DNA of 64,000 nt from Lachnospiraceae bacterium (GCA_902363555.1 CABJAM010000007.1:466256-530255), one strand, 5' to 3'; positions 41,736 through 51,253 are shown, counted from the first letter of the stretch. Program-made: numbers and translations. Notes: generated by a model from the sequence alone, not told the origin.

Positions 41736-42449
41736 TCACTTGTTTTTATTCACAATACGCGTCTCATAGGTTCCTGTGGCAATATCGATATATCTCACAA
41801 ATAACGACACCTTGTTGTCCTCATTCAGATTTTCCCATAACAGCGCCGTATATTCGTCAATGTTTCCGGACACATCCACAAGCTTGGGTTCGCCTTCAAA
41901 GCTTGGCAATGGATTCCCGTCGCATTTATACGTATGGATAAAATGACCTTCTCCGGCTACCGGATTATTATAAGCAAAAGTATAGCGGTTGCAGGCGTCC
42001 GGATTGCCGTTATTGCTCTTTAAAATGGACATTGCATAATTATATCCACCATTTTCAATGTGCATGATTCCCGATATACGCGGGGTATAGTTGGGCGCAT
42101 CCGGCTCAAATTCTCTCGTGCGCAGCGCCTGCTCAAAGGTCATCTGCTTGTCCATCAGCTCATAAATGGTGTCCGTCTGGTCGCCATTGGTAACAATGGT
42201 CTTGTTGCCGAGTACCCGCACCGGGGCGTAAATGATAAGGCTTGGGTCCACCAGCTTGGATGGATCAAAGGCCTGTGTCCGGATACCTTCGCCGTCCTCC
42301 ACGAATACGCGGTTGCGGCTGTTCTCACTTCTGCCCATGATAAAATAGGCGGTAACGGCTTTGGCGCCGTCCGGTGTACGGCCAATCACAATACCTCTGC
42401 CAGGGTATGCGTTGGATGCCAGATCTTTTGCAATCGAAATCTTTTCCAT
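41736..42449 (-). CDS. purO: IMP cyclohydrolase (PurO-like)
   Basis: Closes FAICAR to IMP, the last step of purine synthesis. 237 residues resembling the PurO-type cyclohydrolase first known from archaea (ASNAYPGRGIVIGRTPDG, AYFIMGRSENSRNRVF, RISGIMHIENGGYNYAMSI in order). It supplies the activity missing from the adjacent formyltransferase. AGGAGG is 8 nt upstream of the ATG. A ZTP riboswitch and terminator lie in its leader; ZTP and ZMP accumulate when the downstream folate-dependent step is limiting, so the control matches the pathway. Confidence 0.92.
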   Translation of the reverse strand: MEKISIAKDLASNAYPGRGIVIGRTPDGAKAVTAYFIMGRSENSRNRVFVEDGEGIRTQAFDPSKLVDPSLIIYAPVRVLGNKTIVTNGDQTDTIYELMDKQMTFEQALRTREFEPDAPNYTPRISGIMHIENGGYNYAMSILKSNNGNPDACNRYTFAYNNPVAGEGHFIHTYKCDGNPLPSFEGEPKLVDVSGNIDEYTALLWENLNEDNKVSLFVRYIDIATGTYETRIVNKNK

Positions 42450-42503
42450 GATAAATCCTCCTTATGGGGTGACGGTCCATTACTTTGTAGTGCGTTGCTT
42501 CGC

Positions 42504-42539
42504 GGCTCGTTGCTTCGCGCACCCGGCTCCGCTTTGCTT
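42504..42539 (-). repeat. GCGCGAAGCAACGAGCC-type repeat in the purO leader
   Basis: Between the riboswitch terminator and the ribosome binding site, GCGCGAAGCAA.. occurs twice and TGCGCGAAGCAACGAGCC (42504-42521 on the minus strand) matches 39087-39104 in the ABC-F leader exactly. The surrounding AAGCGGAGC..CGGGTGC..CGAAG pattern is also shared with 39005-39045. Confidence 0.7.
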
Positions 42540-42544
42540 CGCGC

Positions 42545-42645
42545 AAAAAAGCCTGGGCTGCCCTATAAACTCAGCCCAGGCGGTCGACTTATTTTAATGC
42601 TGTACTCCCCGTAGTTATTCTACTTCCGCCAGTCATACAGCTTAT
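42545..42645 (-). promoter_or_regulatory. ZTP (pfl) riboswitch with overlapping terminator
   Basis: On the minus strand the aptamer shows the conserved TGACTGGCGGAAG, then ACTACGGGGAGTACAGC, and after a short linker CCGCCTGGGC (42574-42583), all hallmarks of the ZTP/pfl motif. The last segment also forms the 5' arm of a terminator, GCCTGGGCTG / CAGCCCAGGC (42551-42560 with 42572-42581), followed by six Ts. Ligand binding should hold this segment and prevent termination, switching on purO-purH when ZMP/ZTP accumulates. Confidence 0.92.
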
Positions 42646-42651
42646 GAAAAT

Positions 42652-42680
42652 AGAGTAACCGATTTTAAATTATTTGTCAA
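42652..42680 (-). promoter_or_regulatory. Promoter of the purO-purH operon
   Basis: TTGACA, a 17-nt spacer and TACTCT on the minus strand place the transcript start just before the ZTP aptamer. Confidence 0.85.
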
Positions 42681-42751
42681 TAAATGTCCATCTATAACTA
42701 TTATTAAATTATCTTCACCATAATATTAGCTGAACTTATATAACAAATTTA

Positions 42752-43444
42752 TCATCCGATCGTTGCCATTTTATTTTGACACCAATTCAGAAGCAATTCA
42801 AAATGTTTATCAAAATCAACCGGCCCCCCATTTATGAGGAAAAGTGTCGTTTCTAATACGGCTTTATCGTCGCCCTGTAATTTTTTTGCAAGCTCCGCTT
42901 TGGACAAAACAAACGCTGCATTCGGCGCGCCCAGACGACAGTTTTCCAGGAAGTAAGTATTCTGTAAAATAAAAAATGCCGACTTATAGTGGAATAAAAG
43001 ATCGTCTGCCAACGTTTTTCTGTCACTGTGAATGTAGCTGTGGCAAAGTGCATGGTACAAATTATTAAGACTCACTTTTATATAATTCACTTCATCCTCG
43101 ATGGACCATTCTGGCAAAAAATCTTCAAGCACGCCATATAAATTCTTTGTCGTATATTTGAGCTGGCAGCATTCCAGCGGATTCCAGTTTGCCATATCGA
43201 TTTTACTGCAAATAAAACCGCATGACTTCTCAAAATCCCCCAATTTTTCAATAATACTTCGATATACGTCCATCTCCTTTATGGTCAGGGTTTCCAATAT
43301 GACCATAATATCGATATCGCTGTTTTCTGTGGCCTCACCCCTTAAATAGCTTCCCTGAAGTCCGATATAGCAAACCTTTTCGCCAAATTCCGAAAGCAGA
43401 GCATCTTTAAGTCTCTGACAGTAATCATTTATTTCAAATTTCAT
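42752..43444 (-). CDS. Nucleotidyltransferase-domain protein (MNT/ANT-like)
   Basis: 230 residues. The N-terminal Pol-beta-type nucleotidyltransferase core has GSYLRGEATENSDIDIMV (about 30-47), with the G-S and D-x-D metal ligands intact. The C-terminal helical part (120-230) resembles HEPN-like or streptomycin/spectinomycin adenylyltransferase tails. The substrate could be an aminoglycoside, another small molecule or a protein; none can be chosen from sequence. It is the last gene after a large membrane protein gene on the same strand (14 nt gap). Confidence 0.78.
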   Translation of the reverse strand: MKFEINDYCQRLKDALLSEFGEKVCYIGLQGSYLRGEATENSDIDIMVILETLTIKEMDVYRSIIEKLGDFEKSCGFICSKIDMANWNPLECCQLKYTTKNLYGVLEDFLPEWSIEDEVNYIKVSLNNLYHALCHSYIHSDRKTLADDLLFHYKSAFFILQNTYFLENCRLGAPNAAFVLSKAELAKKLQGDDKAVLETTLFLINGGPVDFDKHFELLLNWCQNKMATIG

Positions 43445-43458
43445 CGTTTTCTCCTAAT

Positions 43459-45324
43459 TCAAAGCAGTATGTCGTCATCCCCGCCCCAGGCGCCGCCTTC
43501 ATCGCAAATCCTGCTGCTCTCAACAGACGCCGTGATCCCCTCGCCGGAATTGGGCGATTGGGAGGAATAGATCTGGTCGGCGATAAACAGGCAGAGCAGC
43601 GTCGCGCAGGCGGTAGTCACGGTGCGGCTGCGCAGCTTCTTAATCTGGTTATCCACAAGCGGTGCAACGACGTAAACGATCATCATTCCGCCCACGCCAA
43701 ACACAAGCAGCCCCTCGGCGCATATCCTTCCATGGAGATTGAGGAAATAACCGCTGTAATCCCACCACTTCTGACCATCGTGGGTCAGCTCCAGGTAATA
43801 GGCGGTAAAATATTCCACAACACCGCACAGCACGATCGTACTGATAAATTCCAACACCGGATTATCCCTGAGCCTTTTAAGTACGGTAAGGATCAGTATA
43901 CCGCCGGAGCCGTAAATGGGCAGCCATGGGCCGTGAAGGACGCCCCGGTTGACAAACTCGCCGTAAGTCACCAGATGGAGACTGACCTCCCACACCCAGC
44001 CGATCATGGAAAATATGAAAAACATCATAATCAGTGAGCCAATGGAATAATTGCGCATATAATGGATATTTTCCACCGGCTTACTCATATTTACCTCAGG
44101 TATGGGAAATAACCGCCCGGGGTAAACATCGCCGGCCACTGCTTCCTTTAAAGAGCGGTACCGAAGCTGCTCGGCCTGGCTTTTCTCGTAAGCCTTTTCC
44201 TTGCGCGTATTAAAGGGCAGAATACCGAACCACCGTATAAGAAATCCCCGCAGCCCCTTAAAATCCTCCATCGTTTCCACCGGCTGGGAAAGAAATTCCA
44301 TCACATCGGCGTAAGCCCCGGCAATGGTGCTCAGATCGGCCTGCTCATACAAAAACCGGTCATTGAGCTTTTCCGATCCGGGCAGACCCGAATCCTTCGC
44401 CAGCGTCCGAAGCTGCACATAAAACTCGCTAAACGCTGCCACCTGATACGGATTGGCATAAAACAGATCCGTAAGCCCCAAAGTAGCGATGCCCAATATG
44501 TACCATCCCAAAAACGACAGATCAAAAACAAAGCACTGCCATTTATGCCCCTTCATCATACGCCGTGAAAGCGTAATCGTTTCCAGCGCCCCCATATCCG
44601 GATTTTCCGCAGCAATATAGGGCACAAGATAATAAGAATAAGTTTTAATAAAGCCTCCCACAATGGTCAGCGCCCATAATGTGCGCAAAACCGTTGTCAC
44701 AAACATCGTCCAGGATACCTTCAGCCACTTTTTGACCCTCAGTAAAAATAGGAATCTCTGTATCGGCAGCTTATCATAGCACCGTCCTTCCAGGAAAATA
44801 CGCCTGGATATAGCATTGTACATATTCCTCAGAAAAAACCACAGGGCAAAGGTCAGCAGCATGCTCCCCAGAATCAGCGCAACCCGTGTGATGTCCGGCG
44901 ATCCCACAAGGGAGTTTGCAGCGGAAATGATCGTCACATACAAAGATCCGGAGGTCAGGGCATTGACCGCCGAAGCCAGCACGCCGCGGCTGCGGCCCAA
45001 CGCCGGATTGCCGTTATTGGCCTCCTCAATGGCCTTGCGTTTAAGCTCCTCCGCCTTTTGCCGCCCCGCAGCCTCATCCCCGCGCAGAGCGTCCGCCAAC
45101 ACATCGGACAAGCCCTTCTGGGGTGTCAGCACTCCGGTGGGCACATCCATATCAAACTTTACTTCATAGCTTATTCCGGGCATATAGGAATTCAGCCCGT
45201 TTAACGAATTGGAAAACTCCGTACCCAGATAAGCCGCGATCAGGCACACGGCTACATACATAAAATAATGCTTCTTCAAAGACCTTCGGGCCTGCTTTTT
45301 CATCTCTTTTCTTGAAATCATCAT
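43459..45324 (-). CDS. DUF975 and PF06541-type membrane protein fusion
   Basis: 621 residues with about ten membrane segments. The N-terminal half (1-300) resembles DUF975 proteins (SRKEMKKQARRSLKKHY; ITLSRRMMKGHKWQCFVFDL; LGWYILGIATLGLTDLFYANPY). The C-terminal part (430-590) resembles the putative ABC-transporter type IV/CmpB-like family PF06541 (GWVWEVSLHLVTYGEFVNRG, LHGPWLPIYGSGG, YSGYFLNLHGRICAEG). These are usually separate proteins. A charged ~120-residue linker joins them. Function unknown. It lies 18 nt downstream of the DUF389 gene. Confidence 0.75.
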   Translation of the reverse strand: MMISRKEMKKQARRSLKKHYFMYVAVCLIAAYLGTEFSNSLNGLNSYMPGISYEVKFDMDVPTGVLTPQKGLSDVLADALRGDEAAGRQKAEELKRKAIEEANNGNPALGRSRGVLASAVNALTSGSLYVTIISAANSLVGSPDITRVALILGSMLLTFALWFFLRNMYNAISRRIFLEGRCYDKLPIQRFLFLLRVKKWLKVSWTMFVTTVLRTLWALTIVGGFIKTYSYYLVPYIAAENPDMGALETITLSRRMMKGHKWQCFVFDLSFLGWYILGIATLGLTDLFYANPYQVAAFSEFYVQLRTLAKDSGLPGSEKLNDRFLYEQADLSTIAGAYADVMEFLSQPVETMEDFKGLRGFLIRWFGILPFNTRKEKAYEKSQAEQLRYRSLKEAVAGDVYPGRLFPIPEVNMSKPVENIHYMRNYSIGSLIMMFFIFSMIGWVWEVSLHLVTYGEFVNRGVLHGPWLPIYGSGGILILTVLKRLRDNPVLEFISTIVLCGVVEYFTAYYLELTHDGQKWWDYSGYFLNLHGRICAEGLLVFGVGGMMIVYVVAPLVDNQIKKLRSRTVTTACATLLCLFIADQIYSSQSPNSGEGITASVESSRICDEGGAWGGDDDILL

Positions 45325-45342
45325 CTACCTCCGGCTCAGCCT

Positions 45343-46872
45343 TTACTCCTTTGTTTCAGCGCTGCCCCCAGCCCCGGCGCCAGCCGCTCCACGGTCATTA
45401 TCTCCGGTTTTGGACGTTTCATCGCTTTCCGCCCCGGGGCTGCCCTCTTCGCCATTTTCATCATCAGTTTCTGACGAAAGCTCCGACTCGGTTTCCGGTT
45501 CTGTTTCCGGCGGTTCATAGCCGGGTTCATACGTCTGGATCAAACGGATATCATATTCCTTATCCAGCACAAGATTAAGCCAGCTTTGTATCTGGGAAAG
45601 CTCCTCCTCCCCAAAAAGCTCGGTCACAGACAGCACTGCCGCTAACTGCTCCTCGCTGCCATCTGCGGGCTGCATCGCTGTCACACTCACCGACTTTACT
45701 TTTGGGTAAAGCGCCAGGATCTCATTCTGGATCTGGCGCAGAGCCTCGTCCGCCTCCGTCCGGCTATCCAGCAGCGCTTTCGCCTGAGTTAGCTGATCCT
45801 TCATCGAAGCAAGCTGCGTGTCCATTTCCTCCGCATCCGCATCTCTGCCGGCCAGCACACTTTGCAGCTCCTCCTCAGTTACACCCTGCTTAACCTCCAT
45901 CTGGCTGACGCGCAGCTCCACATCCGACAGCTTATATGCAGCCAACTGCTTTTGAAGATCATCGATCTGCTCCTGAGAAATATTCGTTCCGATCAGAGCC
46001 ACATTGATGACCCGGCTGACCGGGTCAAATTTGGAGCTGACCACCTGGGTGGATTCAAATTTAAACTCCCGGGCCATATACTGCTCATATTGATTTTCGG
46101 CAATACTGCGTTCCACTGTCTGATAGGCCAGATAGACGCTGGGCAGGATCGTTACAAGAACGATGAGCGTTACCCATATTTTGGAATTTCTGGCCTTCTT
46201 CACCGTATCATGGGATTTCAGCGGTACATGGAGAATCCGCAGCATGATCACACTGGTCAGGCAGATAAAAAACATATTTATAAAAAACAGATAGGCCGCG
46301 CCAAGAAAATAGCGCCACTGCATCGTCGCCAGCCCATAACCTGCCGTACACAGCGGCGGCATCAGCGCCGTGGCGATGGCCACACCGGGTACGACGTTAT
46401 TGACCCGGTCCTTCCGGGTGGTGGCAATGATCCCGGCAATACCACCGCACAGAGCGATGAGCACATCCCAGATCGTGGGCGTGATCCTGGCGATCATCTC
46501 ATTGGACGCCAGTTGCAGCGGCGTGATTTTAAAATAAATGGTGCTGGTGATCATACTGATCACCACCTGAATCACAAAGCTGACAAGGGCGCTTCGAAAA
46601 TGCCTGAGATCCGCCGTGGCCAAGCCATAAGCCATACTCATAATTCCGCCCATGAGCGGCGAGATCAGCATGGCTCCAATGATTACAGCCGTACTGTTCA
46701 TGTTCAGCCCTATGGAGGCAATAATTATGGCCAGGATCAAAATATACATATTCGTACCGCGAAACTGTCCGCCGTTAATAATCCGTTCTTTGATTTCCGC
46801 ATTTGACGCCGTGTCTCCATGGAGACTGAACAGCTCGCGGAAAAACTTCCGTAACTCCTCTGAAAACTTCAT
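45343..46872 (-). CDS. DUF389 membrane protein with acidic C-terminal tail
   Basis: 509 residues. The DUF389 core (about 40-250) has several hydrophobic segments with GAMLISPLMGGIMSMAYGLA, DVLIALCGGIAGIIATTRKD and VVPGVAIATALMPPLCTAGYG, all family hallmarks. A second, extracytoplasmic-type domain (260-450) follows with a coiled region. The last ~60 residues are low-complexity and Glu/Ser/Gly-rich. The function of DUF389 is unknown; a transport or channel role is often guessed. It is the first gene of a three-gene run with the DUF975 fusion and the nucleotidyltransferase. Confidence 0.85.
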   Translation of the reverse strand: MKFSEELRKFFRELFSLHGDTASNAEIKERIINGGQFRGTNMYILILAIIIASIGLNMNSTAVIIGAMLISPLMGGIMSMAYGLATADLRHFRSALVSFVIQVVISMITSTIYFKITPLQLASNEMIARITPTIWDVLIALCGGIAGIIATTRKDRVNNVVPGVAIATALMPPLCTAGYGLATMQWRYFLGAAYLFFINMFFICLTSVIMLRILHVPLKSHDTVKKARNSKIWVTLIVLVTILPSVYLAYQTVERSIAENQYEQYMAREFKFESTQVVSSKFDPVSRVINVALIGTNISQEQIDDLQKQLAAYKLSDVELRVSQMEVKQGVTEEELQSVLAGRDADAEEMDTQLASMKDQLTQAKALLDSRTEADEALRQIQNEILALYPKVKSVSVTAMQPADGSEEQLAAVLSVTELFGEEELSQIQSWLNLVLDKEYDIRLIQTYEPGYEPPETEPETESELSSETDDENGEEGSPGAESDETSKTGDNDRGAAGAGAGGSAETKE

Positions 46873-46940
46873 TCATAATCCCTTCCTCGTAAAAAAATCA
46901 CCGGCTCCCAAAAGGAACCGGCCGGCCACAGCAAAGGGCG

Positions 46941-46962
46941 GCGAAAATCTCCGCCGCCCAAA
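46941..46962. terminator. GC-rich hairpins upstream of the DUF389 gene
   Basis: Around 46934-46960, GGGCGGCG / CGCCGCCC form an 8-bp GC stem; CCGGCTCC..GGAACCGG lies just before it. The region separates the DUF389 gene from the ABC operon. No T-tract follows, so termination is uncertain. Confidence 0.4.
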
Positions 46963-47101
46963 TCGCCGCCTTATATTGGTATCATACCATTTTCCCGCTC
47001 AGAGTCAAGTCTATCGACTAAATTTGCGGTCCATCTTACGAAAATGTTAGTTTTCAGATTGCGCATGCGCATTGATGTGAAACACATGCAATGCTTTAGT
47101 A

Positions 47102-49009
47102 TCACGCATTTTTTACAACGCTGTTTCCTGTATAGAGCTGATAATACCGGCCCTTCTCGTCAATGAGCTGGTCGTGGGTGCCGCGCTCGATGATGCGGCC
47201 GTTTTCCAGGACCATGATACAGTCGCTGTTGCGCACGGTGGATAACCGGTGGGCAATGACGAAGGTGGTACGTCCGGCCATGAGCTTATCCATACCATCC
47301 TGGACCAGACGTTCGGTCCGGGTATCGATGGAGCTGGTGGCCTCGTCGAGAATGAGTACTGGCGGGTCGGCCACAGCGGCCCGGGCGATAGCCAGAAGCT
47401 GGCGCTGGCCCTGACTCAGATTGGCGCCATTGCCGGTGATCATCGTATTGTAGCCATCGGGCAGACGGCGGATAAAGCTGTCTGCATTGGCCAGCTTGGC
47501 GGCGGCGATCACCTCCGCATCGGTGGCGTCCAGCTTGCCGTAGCGGATATTTTCCATAACCGTGGCCGTAAAAAGCTGGGTATCCTGGAGCACGATCCCC
47601 AGGGAACGGCGCAGGTCCGCCTTTTTGATCTTGTTGATATTAATACCGTCATAACGGATCTTGCCGTCCTGAATATCATAAAAGCGGTTGATCAGGTTGG
47701 TGATCGTCGTTTTTCCGGCACCGGTGGAGCCTACAAAGGCGATCTTCTGGCCCGGCGTGGCAAACAGCTTCACATTGTGCAGCACAATCTTATCCGGATT
47801 ATAACCGAAATCCACATCATTGAACACAACGTCGCCCTCCAGCTCCACATAATCCGTCGTATTGTCCGCTTTATGGAAATGCTTCCACGCCCAGTGACCT
47901 GTGCGCTTTTTCGCTTCCGTGATCTGTCCGTCCTTCTTTTCCACATTGACCAGAGTAACATAGCCCTCATCGGTTTCCGGCCATTCATCCAGCAGACGGA
48001 AAATACGCTCAGCTCCGGCCAGCGCCATGATAATACTGTTAAACTGCTGGCTCACCTGGTTGATAGGCATGTTAAAGCTCTTGTTAAACGTCAGGAAGCT
48101 GGCCAGACCGCCAAGGGTAAAGCCGCCAATACCGTTAATGGCCAGGATGCCGCCCACGATGGCACAGATCACATAGCTGATATTACCGATCTGAGCATTA
48201 ACAGGCATAAGAATATTGGCAAACTTATTGGCATTATTGGCGCTGTCGAAAAGCTGGTCGTTGAGCGCATTAAATTGCTCCTTGCTTTCCTCCTCATGGC
48301 AGAAAACCTTAATCACCTTCTGCCCTTCCATCATTTCCTCGATAAAACCGTTGACCGTTCCAAGGTCTTTTTGCTGTGACAGGAAGTAACGGCTGCTCAG
48401 GCCGCCCAGCTTCTTTGTCACAAGAAGCGTAACACCCACCATCAGCAATGTGATGACTGTCAATGGCACATTGAGGATGATCATGCTGACAAACACACTG
48501 ACAATAGTGATCACACTGGAGAGCAGTTGGGGCATACTCTGGCTGATCATCTGGCGCAGCGTATCGATATCATTGGTATAGATCGACATGATATCCCCGT
48601 GGGCATGGGTATCGAAATATTTAATCGGCAGCCCTTCCATATGGGAAAACATATCGTTTCTCAGATTCCTCAGCGTTCCCTGGCTCACATTTACCATAAT
48701 ACGGTTATAAACATACGTGGAGAGCGCGCCGATGGCGTAAAACACCGCCACACGCCCGATAGCCATGGCCAGCGGGCCGAAATCCGGATTGCTCGTGCCA
48801 AGCATAGGCATGATATAATCATCGATGAGCGTTTGTGTAAACAGGGTTCCCTGCACATTGGCCAGCACACCGATAAATATGCACACCGCCACAACAATAA
48901 GCGCGGCCAGATAATTTTTTGCTATATATTTTAATAAACGCATCAGAAGCTTTCCCGGATTTTTCACCTTGGGTCTTGGTCCTCTGACTCTTTGTCCTGG
49001 TCCTGGCAT
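47102..49009 (-). CDS. ABC transporter, fused permease/ATP-binding (second half-transporter)
   Basis: 635-residue half-transporter of the multidrug/lipid exporter type. Six membrane helices span ~30-330; the ATPase domain has Walker A GSTGAGKTT, signature LSQGQRQLLAIARA (LSQGQ variant), Walker B VLILDEATSSID and switch VIAHRLST. It begins with a basic Pro/Gly-rich tail. Its ATG overlaps the stop of the upstream half-transporter by 1 nt (TAATG), so the two form a heterodimer. It is under the marR gene at the head of the operon. Confidence 0.94.
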   Translation of the reverse strand: MPGPGQRVRGPRPKVKNPGKLLMRLLKYIAKNYLAALIVVAVCIFIGVLANVQGTLFTQTLIDDYIMPMLGTSNPDFGPLAMAIGRVAVFYAIGALSTYVYNRIMVNVSQGTLRNLRNDMFSHMEGLPIKYFDTHAHGDIMSIYTNDIDTLRQMISQSMPQLLSSVITIVSVFVSMIILNVPLTVITLLMVGVTLLVTKKLGGLSSRYFLSQQKDLGTVNGFIEEMMEGQKVIKVFCHEEESKEQFNALNDQLFDSANNANKFANILMPVNAQIGNISYVICAIVGGILAINGIGGFTLGGLASFLTFNKSFNMPINQVSQQFNSIIMALAGAERIFRLLDEWPETDEGYVTLVNVEKKDGQITEAKKRTGHWAWKHFHKADNTTDYVELEGDVVFNDVDFGYNPDKIVLHNVKLFATPGQKIAFVGSTGAGKTTITNLINRFYDIQDGKIRYDGININKIKKADLRRSLGIVLQDTQLFTATVMENIRYGKLDATDAEVIAAAKLANADSFIRRLPDGYNTMITGNGANLSQGQRQLLAIARAAVADPPVLILDEATSSIDTRTERLVQDGMDKLMAGRTTFVIAHRLSTVRNSDCIMVLENGRIIERGTHDQLIDEKGRYYQLYTGNSVVKNA

Positions 49010-50760
49010 TACAGCTCACCTCCCTTTTCATCAAAATCTCCGCCGCCACCGGTCTGCGATTCGTAAACATCGCGGTAAATGGCATTGGTTTTAAGCAGCT
49101 CCTCATGGGTTCCAAAGCCGTTGACGCGGCCCTCATCCATAACGATGATCTTATCGGCATTTTGAACACTGCTGATCCTCTGGGCAATGATCAGCTTCGT
49201 GGTTCCCGGAATTTCTTCAATAAACGCCTTGCGGATCTTTGCATCCGTGGCCGTATCCACAGCACTGGTGGAATCGTCCAGAATAAGGATCTTTGGCTTT
49301 TTAAGCAGCGCCCGGGCAATGCAAAGCCGCTGCTTTTGTCCGCCGGATACGTTTGTACCGCCCTGCTCTATGTAGGTATTATACTTATCCGGAAATTTTT
49401 CGATAAATTCATCCGCACAGGCCAATTGACAGGCCCGGACGCATTCCTCCTCCGACGCATTTTTATCGCCCCACCGCAGATTATCCAGAATCGTACCGGA
49501 AAACAGCACGTTTTTCTGAAGCACCACAGCCACCTCATTGCGCAGCGTATCCATATCGTAGGCGCGAACGTCCTTGCCGCCCACATACACCGCGCCATTG
49601 CTCACATCGTACAGACGGCTGATCAGGTTCACCAGACTGGACTTGGCGCTTCCGGTGCCGCCGATGATGCCGATCGTCTCGCCGGAGCGGATGTCCAGGC
49701 TGATATCCTTTAATACCGGCTCACTGGTCTGTTTTTTATAGGCAAAATCCACATGGTCAAAGACGATGCTTCCATCGGCCACAGACGTTTCCGGCTTTTC
49801 TGGATTGACGATATCACTTTTTTCGTTAAGCACCTCGGTAATACGCTGTGCGCTGGCCATACTCATAGTCACCATAACAAAAATCATGGAGAGCATCATC
49901 AGGCTCATTAAAATATTCATACAGTACGCCAGAAGGCTCATAAGCTCGCCGGTACTCAGACTGCCGCCCACGATCATTTTGGCGCCCATCCAGCTAATGA
50001 CCAGGATACAGCCATAAACCGTCAACTGCATCAGCGGGGAGTTCAGGGTGAGAATACTCTCTGCCTTGACAAACATCTTATAGACATTGCCGCTGGCCTT
50101 TGTAAATTTCTGCTTTTCAAAATCCTCCCGGACATAAGCCTTGACAACACGGATACCCGTAATATTTTCCTGGACGCTGGCATTTAAGTCATCGTATTTC
50201 TGGAAAACCTTCTGGAAATACTTCGTGGTCCGGCTCATAATTAAAAACAGGCAGGTGCCGAGGAACACAACCGCCACCAGATAAATGCAGGCCAGCCGCG
50301 CATTGATGAAAAATGCCATCGCCATGGCGCAGATCAGGCTGGCCGGGGCGCGGGTGCACATACGCAGGATCATCTGGTAGGCATTCTGGAGATTGGTCAC
50401 GTCAGTAGTCAGACGTGTCACCAGACCGGCCGTGCTGTATTTGTCAATATTTGCAAAGGAAAATGTCTGTATATTTTCATACATCGCTTTGCGCAGGTTC
50501 CGCGCAAAACCGGTGCTGGCCCGTGCACCGAACTTTCCGCCTAAAACGCCGGCCAGCAGGCTTACAAATGCCGCCCCGACCATCCACGCGCCCATGACGT
50601 ATATATGGCCGATATCTCCCGCTTCCACGCCGTCGTCGATAATGGACGCCATCATCAGCGGAATGACCATTTCCATAAAAACCTCCATCAGCATACACAG
50701 AGGCGTTAATATGGAATCCCGTTTAAAGGCGCCCACATGCTTTCCAAGTGTCTTTATCAT
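49009..50760 (-). CDS. ABC transporter, fused permease/ATP-binding (first half-transporter)
   Basis: 583-residue partner of the gene above. Six membrane helices precede an ATPase with Walker A GGTGSAKSS (Ala in place of Gly, common in heterodimeric clostridial exporters), signature VSGGQKQRLCIARALL, Walker B ILILDDSTSAVD (Asp in place of the catalytic Glu, so a degenerate site) and switch IIAQRIS. Only one of the two composite ATP sites should be fully active, as in TmrAB-like exporters. It lies 18 nt after marR. Confidence 0.94.
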   Translation of the reverse strand: MIKTLGKHVGAFKRDSILTPLCMLMEVFMEMVIPLMMASIIDDGVEAGDIGHIYVMGAWMVGAAFVSLLAGVLGGKFGARASTGFARNLRKAMYENIQTFSFANIDKYSTAGLVTRLTTDVTNLQNAYQMILRMCTRAPASLICAMAMAFFINARLACIYLVAVVFLGTCLFLIMSRTTKYFQKVFQKYDDLNASVQENITGIRVVKAYVREDFEKQKFTKASGNVYKMFVKAESILTLNSPLMQLTVYGCILVISWMGAKMIVGGSLSTGELMSLLAYCMNILMSLMMLSMIFVMVTMSMASAQRITEVLNEKSDIVNPEKPETSVADGSIVFDHVDFAYKKQTSEPVLKDISLDIRSGETIGIIGGTGSAKSSLVNLISRLYDVSNGAVYVGGKDVRAYDMDTLRNEVAVVLQKNVLFSGTILDNLRWGDKNASEEECVRACQLACADEFIEKFPDKYNTYIEQGGTNVSGGQKQRLCIARALLKKPKILILDDSTSAVDTATDAKIRKAFIEEIPGTTKLIIAQRISSVQNADKIIVMDEGRVNGFGTHEELLKTNAIYRDVYESQTGGGGDFDEKGGEL

Positions 50761-50778
50761 ATATGATCTACCTCCTTA

Positions 50779-51228
50779 TTACCCTTTGGCTTCTTTTTCA
50801 AGATTGCTCTTCATCTGCCCGATCACCTTAAAAAAGGTTTCCAGATCGTCTGTATCAATGTTCTCACGGACATGACTCTCCAGCATCTGAATGTTTTTCA
50901 TGGTTCCTTCGTGGAGCTCTCTGCCCCGGTCCGTCAGCACCAGCCGTTTCAGACGTGCATCCCGCTCCACAGACTTTCTGTAAATGTATCCTTTTTTTTC
51001 CATCAGCTTTAAAATGCCGGTCACCGTGGACCTTGCAATGGAAAATGCGGCCTCGATATCCTTCTGGAAAATCTCCTTATCCGAATTTTCATACATATAT
51101 CCGATGATCCATCCGTGCATCACGGTCACTTCATCTACGCCCCTGCGGGCTTCGTAAGCTAAAAGCTGACGGTAGATCATGTTGCTCAATGTGCGGACTT
51201 CAAAGCCGACGTCCTTTTCGCGTTTCAT
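50779..51228 (-). CDS. MarR family transcriptional regulator
   Basis: 149-residue winged-helix regulator, first gene of the marR-ABC-ABC operon. The DNA-binding region reads KDIEAAFSIARSTVTGILKLMEKKGYIYRK, with the beta wing ERDARLKRLVLTDRGREL. GGGAGG lies 4 nt upstream of the ATG. It probably represses the operon and responds to a compound exported by the ABC pair. Repeated sites in the promoter region are likely its operators. Confidence 0.94.
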   Translation of the reverse strand: MKREKDVGFEVRTLSNMIYRQLLAYEARRGVDEVTVMHGWIIGYMYENSDKEIFQKDIEAAFSIARSTVTGILKLMEKKGYIYRKSVERDARLKRLVLTDRGRELHEGTMKNIQMLESHVRENIDTDDLETFFKVIGQMKSNLEKEAKG

Positions 51229-51253
51229 ATGTTCCTCCCATCAAATGTTATGC

